A program made the position numbers and the translations under genes. Of a stretch of DNA of 64,000 nucleotides, positions 1 through 10,029 are shown piece by piece; position 1 is the first letter of the stretch, and every line of letters starts with the position of its first letter. The DNA comes from Globodera rostochiensis (Eukaryota; Nematoda; Chromadorea; Rhabditida; Heteroderidae). The notes beneath the pieces are model-generated. The model saw nothing but the letters and a program-made list of their open reading frames with translations, did not search any database and had not been told where the DNA came from. The stretch lies in NCBI GenBank assembly GCA_018350325.1, contig JAEVLN010000001.1:1973501-2037500 (forward strand). The letters run 5' to 3'.

Positions 1-1035
1 GTGCGCGGCGATAAAACGGCTAAAATGGAAGCAGAGAAGACAATATTTTTCGGATCGTTTGAAGATAACGGATTCTCAAAATTGAATGAAAATTTTGCAC
101 AAATTTTTCTCATTGTGTGGGTGGTTGGAGAAGCCTGTTAACGGGTCACCACTGTGATTGGAAACAAGTTATGGCGTGGAAGAACGAGGGGTGCCCAGGC
201 AATAAAGCCTCTTTAAAAGAATAGACCATTAAAGGTTAACTAACACTGACTTCCCCCAAAAATACGCCAAAAAGTGTGGCGTAATTTAAAAAGTGTCAAA
301 AACCTCTTTGCCGTATTTGTCGGTCCACGCTTTGCGCACTTCTCTCGTGCTGCTAATCCGGTAAAAAAAGGCGGAAACGGAAAATGCGACGACGCCGAAC
401 AGAACGGGGAATGGCACTCGCTGTCGCTTGCCGAGAAGGCTCTGTTCTCTTCTAGTAAGGTACAACATAACGCTACTACCAAACATAAAAATTGGCAGAA
501 ACGCGGCGAAAATAAGGTCATCAGAACGAGCTTGTGCGCAGTCCTTCTTAAAAATGTGAAAAAATAATTGAAAGTTAAGATAAATTTTGCACTACAAAAT
601 TTTTGAAAATTCTTGAACCAAATACAGGATAAACTTTCATAGCCCATTTTTTATTTTTTTAACAAAAAAGTCAAAAACAAACGAACAATGTATTTCTCCC
701 TGTCCTTGCTATTGGGCTGCGGTCGCGGACCGCCGTCAATGGGTTTCGTCGTCAAATTGCCAAACATGGGGTAAAGAAGTTACAAAATCTCTGCTGAAAT
801 TCGATTTGTTGTTAAAATATTGTGTCAGAAACAAAAGAAAATTTTGGGAGTCTCTGCGGAAAGAGACTGAGGAAGGACGGTCGGGAAGGGGCGTCTGACA
901 AATGGTCGAAGCGGTGAAAATTTTAAGTAGAAAGATTTTTGGTACTTTTCTAGTTTAATTCCTTTCTATGATTTATGAAAATTTTTCAAAAATATGACAA
1001 AAGCATATCTCACAAATCAATCAGATCACAAAATT
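1..1035. other. No gene seen; AT-rich intergenic DNA
   Basis: I see no supported exon here. The open frames are short, overlap on both strands and show no conserved motif. The stretch leads into the transposon stack that starts near 1036. Confidence 0.5.
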
Positions 1036-1138
1036 CGGTAAAATTGAAGAATACTTGTACCTCACCAAATCCCACAAATTATATCAATCGACTCCTCTCT
1101 AAGCCTAACGTGAGAATCTGAAAGAATTTTTGGTAAAT
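1036..1138. repeat. Left arm of a ~100-bp inverted repeat
   Basis: The reverse complement of this segment closely matches 3773-3880. Shared landmarks are a Cys-free AT-rich block around CGTTAGGCTTAGAGAG and the string AATTTGTGGGATTTGG. The two arms enclose about 2.6 kb that contains two other complete TIR elements. They may be the ends of an older element that was later invaded. Confidence 0.65.
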
Positions 1139-1648
1139 GTTGATCAATGATCATAGGGCCCAGAAAGGAAATGAACCAAAACCTTATAGTTTCTTATGCG
1201 CTAAAAATGAATAGGTAACTTGAAATTTTAGCGCGCTCGACCTTTAAACCGGTTTTTGAACGGACCAAATATCTTCCTGTGATTAATTTCAACAAATATA
1301 GTCATTCGACAGCTCTTGACGAGACAAATCGATCTAGACAGGATACCAGGGTTGCAACGGATTGGGAAAAAAGTCGGATACGGATTTCGGATCGGATTGT
1401 TCTTGAGAAAAAAGTCGGATACGGATTTCGGATCGGATAACCCAAAATTTGTCGGATCGGATTTCGGATATCGGATTTGAAAAAACACCGGATTTCGGAT
1501 GAAAAAATTTTTTAGTGGAAAAAACTGAAATTTTGGTGTTTTTTAGAAGATTTCCGGGAAATGATAATTTATTCAATGTAACACTCAAGTTCAATAAGAA
1601 AAATCGCAAATGGGCAAATTATGGTGAAAAAAAGTTTAACTTCCCATC

Positions 1649-1895
1649 CAGGGCCGTAACCAGAAAAATTTTTAGAGGGGGGGGGGCAAGCCAAAAAAAA
1701 GTCGATTCTTAGTTTTGTTGAAGTTTAACTAAAAATTTTGTCGATTTTTATTTTTCAAAAATACAAATTTTTTTTTGCGAATTCTGCTTGCGGGGTGGGG
1801 GAGAGGTCGGCGGTGCCGATAGGCGCCGCCGAGAAAATTTTTGAATTTTTAATGTGAATTTGTTAAGAAAATTGGTCAAAAAAATGTAAAAGTTT
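1649..1895 (+). mobile_element. Truncated copy of the 24.7-kb hAT family
   Basis: It begins CAGGGCCGTAACCAG, close to the left end of the element at 24706 (CAGGGCCGTAGCCAG), and then runs into a poly-G tract as that element does. The block around 1855-1890 (AATTTGTTA, GGTCAAAAAA, TGTAAAAG) matches 24860-24895. No right end is found, so it is truncated or was interrupted by the foldback insertion at 2049. Confidence 0.6.
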
Positions 1896-2048
1896 ATTTA
1901 TAAAAATACCAAATAAAAAAATACGCCTTATTTTGCAGGCATATTTTTGGTAATTGTATGCCAGTTTTTTAAGAGCAGCATTGCAGTTAGGGAAAATTTC
2001 GATCTTTGGGGTGGATTTTTGGTAATAGAAAAAGTCCCTTTTTAGGGG

Positions 2049-2459
2049 GGGTAAAAAGACGATTCGTTCCCGGCCGATTCGTTCACCCCCGATTCGTTCT
2101 CTTTTCAAAAGTTTTTTCGTTATAACTTCTTTCAAAGCTAACCAAATCAAACATTTTTGGTATCATTCGAAAGCTTACAACTAGTAGAAGCTTTCAAAAG
2201 CAAAAGCTAAGCGATTGGCCAAATCTCAAAAAAGTTATGGCCAGAAACCGTTTTTTTGGCCACATTGGCCATAACTTTTTGAAATTTGGCCAATCGCTTA
2301 CTTTTTGCTTTTGTAAGCTTCTACTAGTTGTAAGCTTTCGAATGATATCGAAAATGTTTGATTTGGTTAGACTTGAAAGAAGTTATAACGAAAAAACTTC
2401 TGAAAAGGGGAACGAATCGGGGGTGAACGAATCGGCCGGGAACGAATCGTCCTCCGTCC
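2049..2459. mobile_element. Foldback MITE, family A, copy 1
   Basis: This is a near-perfect palindrome. The arms carry three GATTCG-type repeats at each outer end, then a shared core (CGTTATAACTT, ATCATTCGAAAGC, AGTAGAAGCTT) read inward on both strands. The 8-bp string TTTAGGGG occurs on both sides (2041-2048 and 2460-2467), a likely target duplication. It is nested inside the hAT element 1347-2999. A related copy lies at 18045-18479. Confidence 0.75.
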
Positions 2460-3122
2460 TTTAGGGGGTACATTTTGTTTTATTGCTTTTTTCTTGCGAA
2501 ATTTTGGGGAAAAATATTGAATTTCTTCAAGAAATTTCTAAAAAATGCTTAAAATTTGCATTTTTCTCAAGAAAATTGCTTAAAATATTGATTTATTACG
2601 GAAAAATCGCGAATTATTGATTTATTCTCAAAAAGCCAAAATATTGATTTATATTAACTAAAAACTCGCTCTATTTTAAAATTTTTTTCAAAATGAATGC
2701 TATTTCCGGGCTTCTCTCATGATTCCCTATTCGCAAAAAAAACATATTAAAACTTGAAATCTCGACCCTATTGATAAGCCCTTCGGTATGCTATTATATT
2801 TTACTCGTTGGTTCATTTTTTTGTGTTCAATCATATCGGACAATTATCCGGATTTCGGATCGGATTTGCCAAAATTTGTCGGATCGGATTTCGGATATCG
2901 GATTGGCGCCCAAAATTTGTCGGATCAGATTTCGGATATCGGATTGAGAAAAACACCGGATTTCGGATAACGGATTTCGGATGATCCGTTGCAACCCTGC
3001 AGGATACGATCAGACGCCATTTGGATACTGACTAAGTCCCAGTGTAAAAAGGGGCATTTCAGTACCAAAGTAAAAATGAACCGCAGACACCTTTAAACAG
3101 AGGACAACTGTGCACAGGACCC

Positions 3123-3730
3123 GAGTAGGGGTCATTCGCGTCTGGCCATTAGCGTCTCAGTACAAAAAAAGCCGACTAAGTCCCACCAACAAAAAATGTT
3201 TCTTTTTCATTAGCAAAATTTTATCAGATTGTGAAGCATTTGTAAGCAAATAACAAGTTAGCAAAACAAATTAAAAGGTAAAACTCAGTCATTTTACTAG
3301 AAAGACACCCGATTTTGTTAAAAAATGTTTTAGAAACAAATCTTAAACCTTGGATTAGGGGTTCATTAGGCTTAGGCCTAAGCCACCCAAGCTTGGGGTT
3401 CGTTAGGCTTAGGCCTAAGCCACTCTGAACTTAAAATTCCTGCCCTACTACATAAACTTTGGTGGTATACTGAACGATGTCACTTTATAAACAAAGACAA
3501 AGCAAAAAAGCTATTCAAAAGCGGTTAGAAGCTTAAAAGATGAAAAAATTATAAATTGTATTCGAAAATGTAATTTTGGTTTATATTTAATCAAATTTTG
3601 CAGTCCAAAAAATATAAAAAAGTGGCTGGGACGGGAGTGGCCCTTTTTGTACTGAGACGCTAGTGGCCAGACGCTAATGGCGAGACGCTAATGGCAAGAC
3701 GCTAGTGGCCAGACGCTAGTGGCCCGTTTC
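3123..3730. mobile_element. 608-bp TIR element with an 11-bp flanking repeat
   Basis: The left end GAGTAGGGGTCATTCGCGTC mirrors the right end, which ends GGCCCGTTTC; both share GCGTCTGGCC. Next to the right end is a tandem array of about 14 bp (AGACGCTAATGGC variants, 3655-3722). Exact 11-bp direct repeats GCACAGGACCC flank it at 3112-3122 and 3731-3741. A duplication of that length fits a Mutator-like element better than hAT; this is inference. No transposase is visible. Confidence 0.65.
3359..3424. repeat. TTAGGC-containing satellite, two units
   Basis: Two near-identical units share GGGGTTC, TTAGGCTTAGGCCTAAGCC and CACC/CACT. The same unit appears in the other orientation at 53690-53770. 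TTAGGC is the nematode telomere hexamer; here it is interstitial and forms palindromes. Confidence 0.7.
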
Positions 3731-3772
3731 GCACAGGACCCTCCCGGGCTCATAACTTACTTCAAAATAGTT

Positions 3773-3880
3773 ACCGCCAAAAATTTCTTTCAGATTCGTG
3801 CGTTAGGCTTAGAGAGAAATAGATTGATATATAATTTGTGGGATTTGGTTAGGTACAAGTACCTATTCTTCAATTTTTCC
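3773..3880. repeat. Right arm of a ~100-bp inverted repeat
   Basis: This is the reverse-complement partner of 1036-1138. It runs from the CCGCCAAAAATT motif through GTTAGGCTTAGAGAG to TTCTTCAATTTT. Confidence 0.65.
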
Positions 3881-4189
3881 CAAAATTCAAATGGGAATTC
3901 TGAAGCAGCCAATTTTGTACTGGGCGACCCTCAAATGCAACAGAATGGCCTCCATCTGAAGCATTTCACTTTAAAAAATTATTACTCTTAAGTAAATCAC
4001 TCACCTTTGTGCATCCGGTCAATTCGTTGCCTTTGAGTTCCATCTGAAATTATTTTACAATAGATTTTTTTGTTTTGTTTTTTTCTTCAAATTTTGGTAA
4101 CGCTGTCGTCTTTTGCGAGTCCCAACGAAATTTGATTCAATAATAATATTCAACATTTTTTATCCTTTTTCTTCGTCAGGAGGACCACC

Positions 4190-5953
4190 CTAAGCCGGCA
4201 ATGGCACCATTTTTTCACCACCAACATTGTACAGTTGGATGCAAATGCTGGCGTATTCGCGCAGTTCAGGCACCTCAAAGCAGGCGGACTCCGGGTTTAG
4301 CACTGAAATTTTTTGGAATTTTCAAACAAAAAAAAACAACAATTTTTTATTTAAAAACACGGACATGCCAAATCCTTGGAGTAGTACACGTGGCCATCCA
4401 CCAACACCGCCACTCGGACACCAATTTTGGTGGGAATGTACGTCACATTCACACACACTGCAAAGCATAAAAAATGTTAATATTTGAAGTTTTAACGCAT
4501 TTTTTAGCAAAAAATTTCCACGAATCGGTGATCAAAAAGTGGAAAGAATCCCAAGACCCGCATTTTGTCATGGGTTCTGATCAATTTTATGGTGTTGATC
4601 AGGCCACATTTTGCAGGTATTATTAACGGGTTTCGTTTGACAGAAAAATTCTCAGAAACTGACAACAACCCCAAATTGAGAGTAGAACCACCACCTTCCT
4701 CGTCCAGATGAATCTTCCGTACAGTCACATGTTTACAGCATGCACAACTTTTTTCATCCGAACGCGTTGAACACGTTTTCCTCGCTGCCTCCATTCCATC
4801 ACCGGATGGTCGGCCGTGCATCTTCTCAAGCAGCTGTTGTTGTTGTTGCTGAGTGTTTCTGTCGTTGTTCATGCCGCTGCTGCTGTTACTTGAAAGTGCT
4901 GTCGGTGACAACTGTGCCGAGCTATGCTGTTGTTGTTGTTGTTGTTCCTCATCAGCAACGGCAATATGTCGTTGTTGATGTTCATTGATTGCCGCTGAAT
5001 GGTCAACTGCAGCTTCGTTACGACGGTAGACCTGAACTCGCTGGTGTTGTTGTTGTAAAGCAGAGGTGACATTTGTTCATCAGTACCACCCGCAAAACTG
5101 AACCACCTCTCCTACCTGTACACCAATTCGAACGGTGTCCGTGCTGAACTCGGTCTTCACTCGTCGGCCCGTCCTAATCACATTTGTCACTTCGACCACC
5201 AAATAATCTGCACAATGGAATGGGGAGGAGGGAAATCGTCATGAAGAAACATTGATCATAAACATGAATTAACACCGAGATGCTCGAGACGGACCTACCC
5301 TGAATGTCGTCCGGCAAATCGAAGAACATCAGGCCAAGGTAAATCTTTTCACGTTTGTTGCGCAACTCGTCGCTGAGCCTGACCACCGTGTTGTCCTCGA
5401 AGAAAACGCCGGCAGATTGGCCGCCATTGCCATGGGAGCGCCTCGGCATGTGGCCATCTTAACAAAGTCAGAAAAATTTCCGAATTTCCCACCCCCTCCA
5501 AACGTAGAAAATCGACAAAAATTTTTGCACCTTTTCGTACACCCCTGACTTTTTTTTGTTTACGTTGACATAACTAGAGCCCGGACTTGGGGACCGATCG
5601 AGATTTCGATCGAGAATCTCGATCGGTCCGTGCTCTAGACATAACGCCAACGCCCAATGCCAACTTGAAATGCTATTTCTTGCGTTAAGTTATGTATAGT
5701 GCCGATGCCATCCCGGAGACAACAAACAGACCCTGAAGCATCAGGGAGTGCAGGTCGAACTTGTTCTGCATGTTGGTGAGCAGAATTGCGTAGCTGATGT
5801 TGCAGCGGAGAGCACCACAAAAATCGTCCACCTTTTTTTGCAGGGGGGGGGGGACGGAGGCCGATGATCAACACCGCAAATTAGGTGAATGCTTACCGGT
5901 TCAACCCGAAGGTACACGTCCAGGAACGGGCGATTGCTTCTGCTGACAGTGTT
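4190..5953 (-). CDS. Unrecognised Gln-rich protein, 3' part of gene
   Basis: I do not recognise this protein. A continuous frame can be followed over about seven minus-strand exons with consistent splice phases: 5953-5897, ~5833-5740, ~5458-5296, ~5208-5113, ~5048-4695, ~4475-4374 and ~4302-4190. The start of the gene is unresolved. It encodes segments such as RPFLDVYLRVEP, LSDELRNKREKIYLGLMFFD and DYLVVEVTNVIRTGRR. A low-complexity stretch with two poly-Gln runs and a Cys-rich patch (CACCKH) follows. The end looks like beta strands (VNVTYIPTKIGVRVAVLVDG, then EVPELREYASICIQLYNV) and closes at GEKMVPLPA-stop. The alternating hydrophobic pattern suggests a beta-sandwich domain, but I can name no family. 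A 63-bp MITE sits in the intron near 5600. Exon borders are my estimates. Confidence 0.6.
5575..5637. mobile_element. 63-bp palindromic MITE, family B, copy 1
   Basis: It starts TAGAGC, ends GCTCTA, and has the self-complementary core GGACCGATCGAGA / TCTCGATCGGTCC. An exact 8-bp duplication, GACATAAC, flanks it (5567-5574 and 5638-5645). It lies in an intron of the unrecognised minus-strand gene. A same-length relative is at 51877-51939. Confidence 0.8.
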
Positions 5954-7297
5954 CTGAAAAACATCTGCTGATCAGTGATCAGAAATTTGACCGGATTTGT
6001 CTAGAATGTTCGAAATGCGAAGATTTTGTCTTCAAATTATGATCGGAAAAGCATCTGCTGATCAGTGATCAGGAATTTGATTAGAAGTTTTTAAAATTTC
6101 GAAGAATTGTGTTCAAATTATGATCGGAAAAGCATCTCCATAAAATTTTCCAAACCACCTAATCAAATTAGAGCCCTTCAAAGAGTGGCAAAATTTTTTC
6201 CATTTTAAAATCATCAAGAGCAATTATTTGCTATTAAAAAATCTGTTTGCTGAATTGTCCCAGACCATTCAGATCACTTCTTTAGTCTGATCAAACATTT
6301 ATTTTTCACATATACCTAAATGACCTTTTCTGTACTTTTCTTTTGTCAGCAGCCTTCTGCCCGTGTGACTAATCGTTTTGGTGTGCTAATTTACAAAACA
6401 ACAACAACACATTCTCCGCTGTTTTTTTCTGCTCCAATCGCCCAGAGCCCCACCCATTTCCGATCACTTCCCCCCCCCTCCCCCCACAATAACAATGTGT
6501 GTAACGTCAACGGGTGATTGGAGCAAAACAGAAAACAGCAAAAATGTTCCCGTTCGATCATATGATATTCGCGGCACGCTATCAAAGGGTGTCCCATGGA
6601 CAAAAGGTCCCCCCCCCCTTAATGGACTAAAATCGTTCAAAAAGTCCCTCGGGCAAAATGTCCCCAAGGAAAACCGTTCATTTTGTCCCTAATGGAAAAT
6701 TCTTTAAAGGTCCCAAGGACAAAATGTCAAAACCCAACTCAAATTGTCCCATGGCCGGTCAAAATGTCCCCCAAGGAAAACCCACGGACAACAGATCCAC
6801 CTTAACAAAAAATCGTTCAAAAAGCTTGTGTCCCCATTCCCATTTTTTATCTTTTACATTCAGAAAATCATTTTCATTCCCCCCGGGGGGTTTTTATCGC
6901 AACCTCTCCACGAGGAGTGCAAAAATTTTTGTCGACGAGCGATCTTTGCGACACTTCCAACAAAATTCGGGCGCTGTGTGATGGTAATTGGAATTGACTG
7001 ATAAAATTCGGTCAAATTCATCGCATTTTTGGGGGAGGGGGGGGGGAGCTTTGGGGCCCATCACATGCCCCGTTTTTGGCATTTCCCACAAATTTTGTGC
7101 CCTCAAAATTTCGTTGAAACGCATTTTATGATAAGTTTTGATTGATCACTTTGATTTGATTTTGTTGCCAAATTCTCAGCAAAGAATGTACCCATAAGAA
7201 TTGTAAGGATTTGTGTGTTCCGCTGGTTGGAAGTGAACGGTTAAAACGCCTAGGGCGGGGGCAAAAGATCATCCATAAAGAAGGAGGCTAATGGGAC
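5954..7297. other. No gene seen; low-complexity DNA
   Basis: TGATCAG-containing direct repeats occur around 5965-6130. Around 6590-6780 the string CAAAATGTCCC recurs several times with CCCCAAGG/CCCTCGGG motifs. Poly-C and poly-G tracts occur at 6470, 6610 and 7030. The upstream exons of the gene at 4.2-6.0 kb could be hidden here, but I cannot identify any. Confidence 0.4.
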
Positions 7298-7370
7298 GCC
7301 CCGGTAGCTCAGTTGGAAGAGCTGCCCACGGATTGGGTGGAGGACGTGGGTTCGAGTCCCACCCGGGGTT
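7298..7370 (+). tRNA. tRNA-like sequence, possibly a tRNA pseudogene
   Basis: The acceptor stem GCCCCGG pairs with CCGGGGT, the D arm is GCTC..GAGC, and the T arm is GTGGG-TTCGAGT-CCCAC with standard A and B box strings (TAGCTCAGTTGG and GGTTCGAGTCC). The anticodon arm is abnormal. The best stem, GCCCA/TGGGT, leaves only a 5-base loop; the alternative 7-base loop ACGGATT lacks the invariant U33, so no anticodon can be assigned. CCA follows one base later. It could be a decayed tRNA or the head of a tRNA-derived SINE. Confidence 0.45.
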
Positions 7371-8980
7371 ACCATTTTGCCTATTCTTTACTGAATATAA
7401 TTGAATGCAACTTTTTTTGTTTGGGTTTTTAAAATGTTTTGCCTCAGGGGGCGTTTAAATTATTATTTCATTTTGCCCGAGGGGTGTTCAAATTAATTTG
7501 TAGGCGCCCGGGGTATTTAAAAACATTAAACCTTCTTGCCCCATAACGTTTAAAATTTATTGTTTTTTGTTGCCCGAGGGCACGAAAACTTTTTTTCCAA
7601 AAAAATTGCAATTTTTAAAAACTGAAAGTACGAAGTCCCGGAGGAATTGATCGGACGACGGGTGATCGATCTGTCACCGATAAAAGCACTAAAATGTACG
7701 TTCGTTAAATGAGTGAACCAACCGAAGATTCAATTTTCGATAAGCGAGGGAAACATCGGCAAAAATTGGAACATAAATGCCAAAAAAGGACGGCGATATA
7801 TTTAAAAAAAAATTCATTGTCCAAAATCACCGAGCGTTAAGTGATCTGGATTCGGAAATTTCCGATCAAAATTTCATGTCTGATCAACTCGGCAAACTCT
7901 TGGCCGGAATTGATCGCCTCTTTCAAAGTGATCATTCAATTGACTGAGACTGATCACTCTTTTAAAGTGGGACTGATCACTTTTTTGGGACTGATCACTA
8001 TTTAAAGTGCACATAGCCCACCTTGACTTGGATGAATGCGCAAAAAATGGCGAAGAACGATGACCAGCAGAACAGTGATGAGATGGGCTGTAGTAGATGG
8101 ACCCGCATTGGAAGGCACTGACTGAGCGATCGAAAATGATTCGGCACCGAGTTGATCAGTGATCTGTTAGTTTAGGTGAATAAACCGGACTGATCAGTTA
8201 GACACAATTAGGTAATTTGTTGGAGAGCAATGAATTGCAATTGATCGGACCGATCCGTTGCAAGTGATTGTGATTTATATGGAAGTTGATCAAATATTTG
8301 TACTTCGATTGATTGGATGGAAATTTGTTCTGATCAGCATAGGGTGAGCAGAAGAGGAGACATGTGATTCAGATCGTTAACAAAATTTTTGAATCACAAT
8401 CTGGTGATCATAGATCAAATCACTTAAAATCCGGTTCACCGGAATTCACGAGTCGCCAACGAGCAGCGGAGGATGGATGGACGGACACGGAAGTTTGTGG
8501 AATAATAATGGACTTGGGAGGGGGGCGGGGAAGAGGTAAAGGAAGACGATGATGGATGATGAAGAATTCGATCGGAAGAGGAGAAGAATTCGATCGGAAG
8601 AAGATGAAAAATTCGATCGGATGAATCGAAAGAAGAGATAAGGGATGATGGACAAATGGACACGGATGGAAGAAGTTTTGGCGAAGAATGGCGGCGGCGG
8701 CCTCATTAATGATGGTGATTTGGGGGGGGGGGGGACGTGTTGATGACGCCCACTTTTATGACACAAAGACGGGGGGGGGGCGGTGGTTGGCGACTGAATG
8801 GGCGGGAGGGGGGGGGGGGGGCGAACTGTTCGCATCCCCAGCAGCCACCATCGACCGACCGACCAAACTCCGCCCCCATTATGAAGTGAAAGTGAATGGA
8901 ATGGAATGAACGGATTGATGGGCGAAGAAATGAACGCCGCCCAGCAATGACGGACGAACGGTGAGTGGAAACAACCGCAT
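7371..8980. other. No gene seen; TGATCA-rich DNA
   Basis: 7840-8420 is dense in GATCA and TGATCA palindromes. Around 8560-8640, GAATTCGATCGGAAGA repeats several times. Poly-G tracts occur at 8720, 8770 and 8810. The opposite-strand open frames here are artefacts of these compositions. Confidence 0.45.
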
Positions 8981-9300
8981 CAACAGCAGCAGCAGCAAGC
9001 AGTAACAGAACGCCAACAACATTTGGCAAAAACAACCGCAACAGCAGCAGCAAGCAGTAACAGAACGCCAACAACATTTGGCGAAAACAACCGAAACAGC
9101 AGCAGCAAGCAGTAACAGAACGCCAACAACATTTGACGAAAACAACCGAAACAGCAGCAGCAAGCAGTAACAGAACGACAACAACATTTGGTGAAAACAA
9201 TCGCAACAACAGCACCAAGCAGTAACAGAACGCCAACAACATTTGGTGAAAACAATCGCAACAACAGCACCAAGCAGTAACAGAACGCCAACAAAATTTG
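8981..9300. repeat. 55-bp tandem repeat, about six copies
   Basis: Each unit carries AGCAGTAACAGAACGCC, AACAACATTTGG and GAAAACAA, with CAG/CAA triplets between. The unit of 55 bp is not a multiple of three, so each copy shifts frame. The long open frames across it therefore do not look like selected protein repeats. Confidence 0.85.
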
Positions 9301-9930
9301 GCTGAGAAATGATGTCGCCAGCCACCAACATCGATTGACCAACTTTTCCCATTCTGTTTTCTGTTCCCGATGGATTTTGTCAAATTTTTATGTTCATGAG
9401 CATCGCGACTCTTGTTGGTGTGGCCCCCCCCCCGGGCACAGTCAATTCGAATCCAATTAATTCTGCACCATATTCAAACACCGCCAAAATGTTCGTCGTC
9501 TCCGCTTTTCGTCCCGTTTCTTCCATTTTCAAAAAGTGTCCGTCCCACCACACAAATCTTCTCAGTCAATTCACTCAAAACGAATTTGTTTTTTTGGCCT
9601 TTGGGAAAATCGCCGGAGGGGACGACGGGCCAAAGCATTGAAATTGAACTCCCCAGAGGGTTTGCTGCCCTTTGGGGCTGGGGGGGGGGAGGGGAGGCCG
9701 CCAAAAACCTCAGAGAAGGAGGAAGGGAGCCGGCACACTTTTGCTTACGCAACGGCAGCAAATGATTTTCCTTTTTGTTCCTGCGGGGGTCGTGCTTTTT
9801 TTTGTCTGACAAAAAAATTGTTTTGCTGCTGCACTCTCCGCTTTATGCAAACCACCCGCCGATGGGAGTCGAACCCGCCCCAGTGAATGCTGCTCGAACC
9901 ACTCCACAGGGTGGGGGAGGGGGACGTTAG

Positions 9931-10029
9931 TAGGGATGCTCGAGAGTCTCGGTTCTCGACTCTCGAGTTGAGCAATTTCTCGGTCTCGACTCTCGAGTCT
10001 CCATAATTTCAAGTCTCGAGCATCCCCTA
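9931..10029. mobile_element. 99-bp MITE rich in CTCGAGA
   Basis: The termini are TAGGGATGCTCGAG and CTCGAGCATCCCCTA, flanked by an exact 8-bp duplication GACGTTAG (9923-9930 and 10030-10037). The interior is CTCGAGACTC-type repeats. The 8-bp duplication fits a hAT-type mover. Confidence 0.8.

Larger units (their letters stand above)
1347..2999. mobile_element. Non-autonomous hAT-type DNA transposon, 1.65 kb
   Basis: The ends are exact inverted copies of CAGGGTTGCAACGGAT. They are flanked by an exact 8-bp target duplication, CAGGATAC, at 1339-1346 and 3000-3007. An 8-bp duplication plus a CAGGG terminus is the hAT superfamily signature. Both subterminal zones hold clustered CGGATTTCGGAT repeats, as expected for transposase binding sites. 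No transposase reading frame is visible, so the element is non-autonomous. A foldback element (2049-2459) and a fragment of another hAT family (from 1649) lie inside it. Confidence 0.88.

Noticed and set aside
240..647. 135-codon minus-strand open frame
   Set aside because: Overlapping frames on the other strand are equally open and no motif is recognised.
8706..9383. 225-codon Cys/Leu-rich open frame on the minus strand
   Set aside because: It crosses a 55-bp tandem repeat that shifts frame each unit; three frames are equally open.
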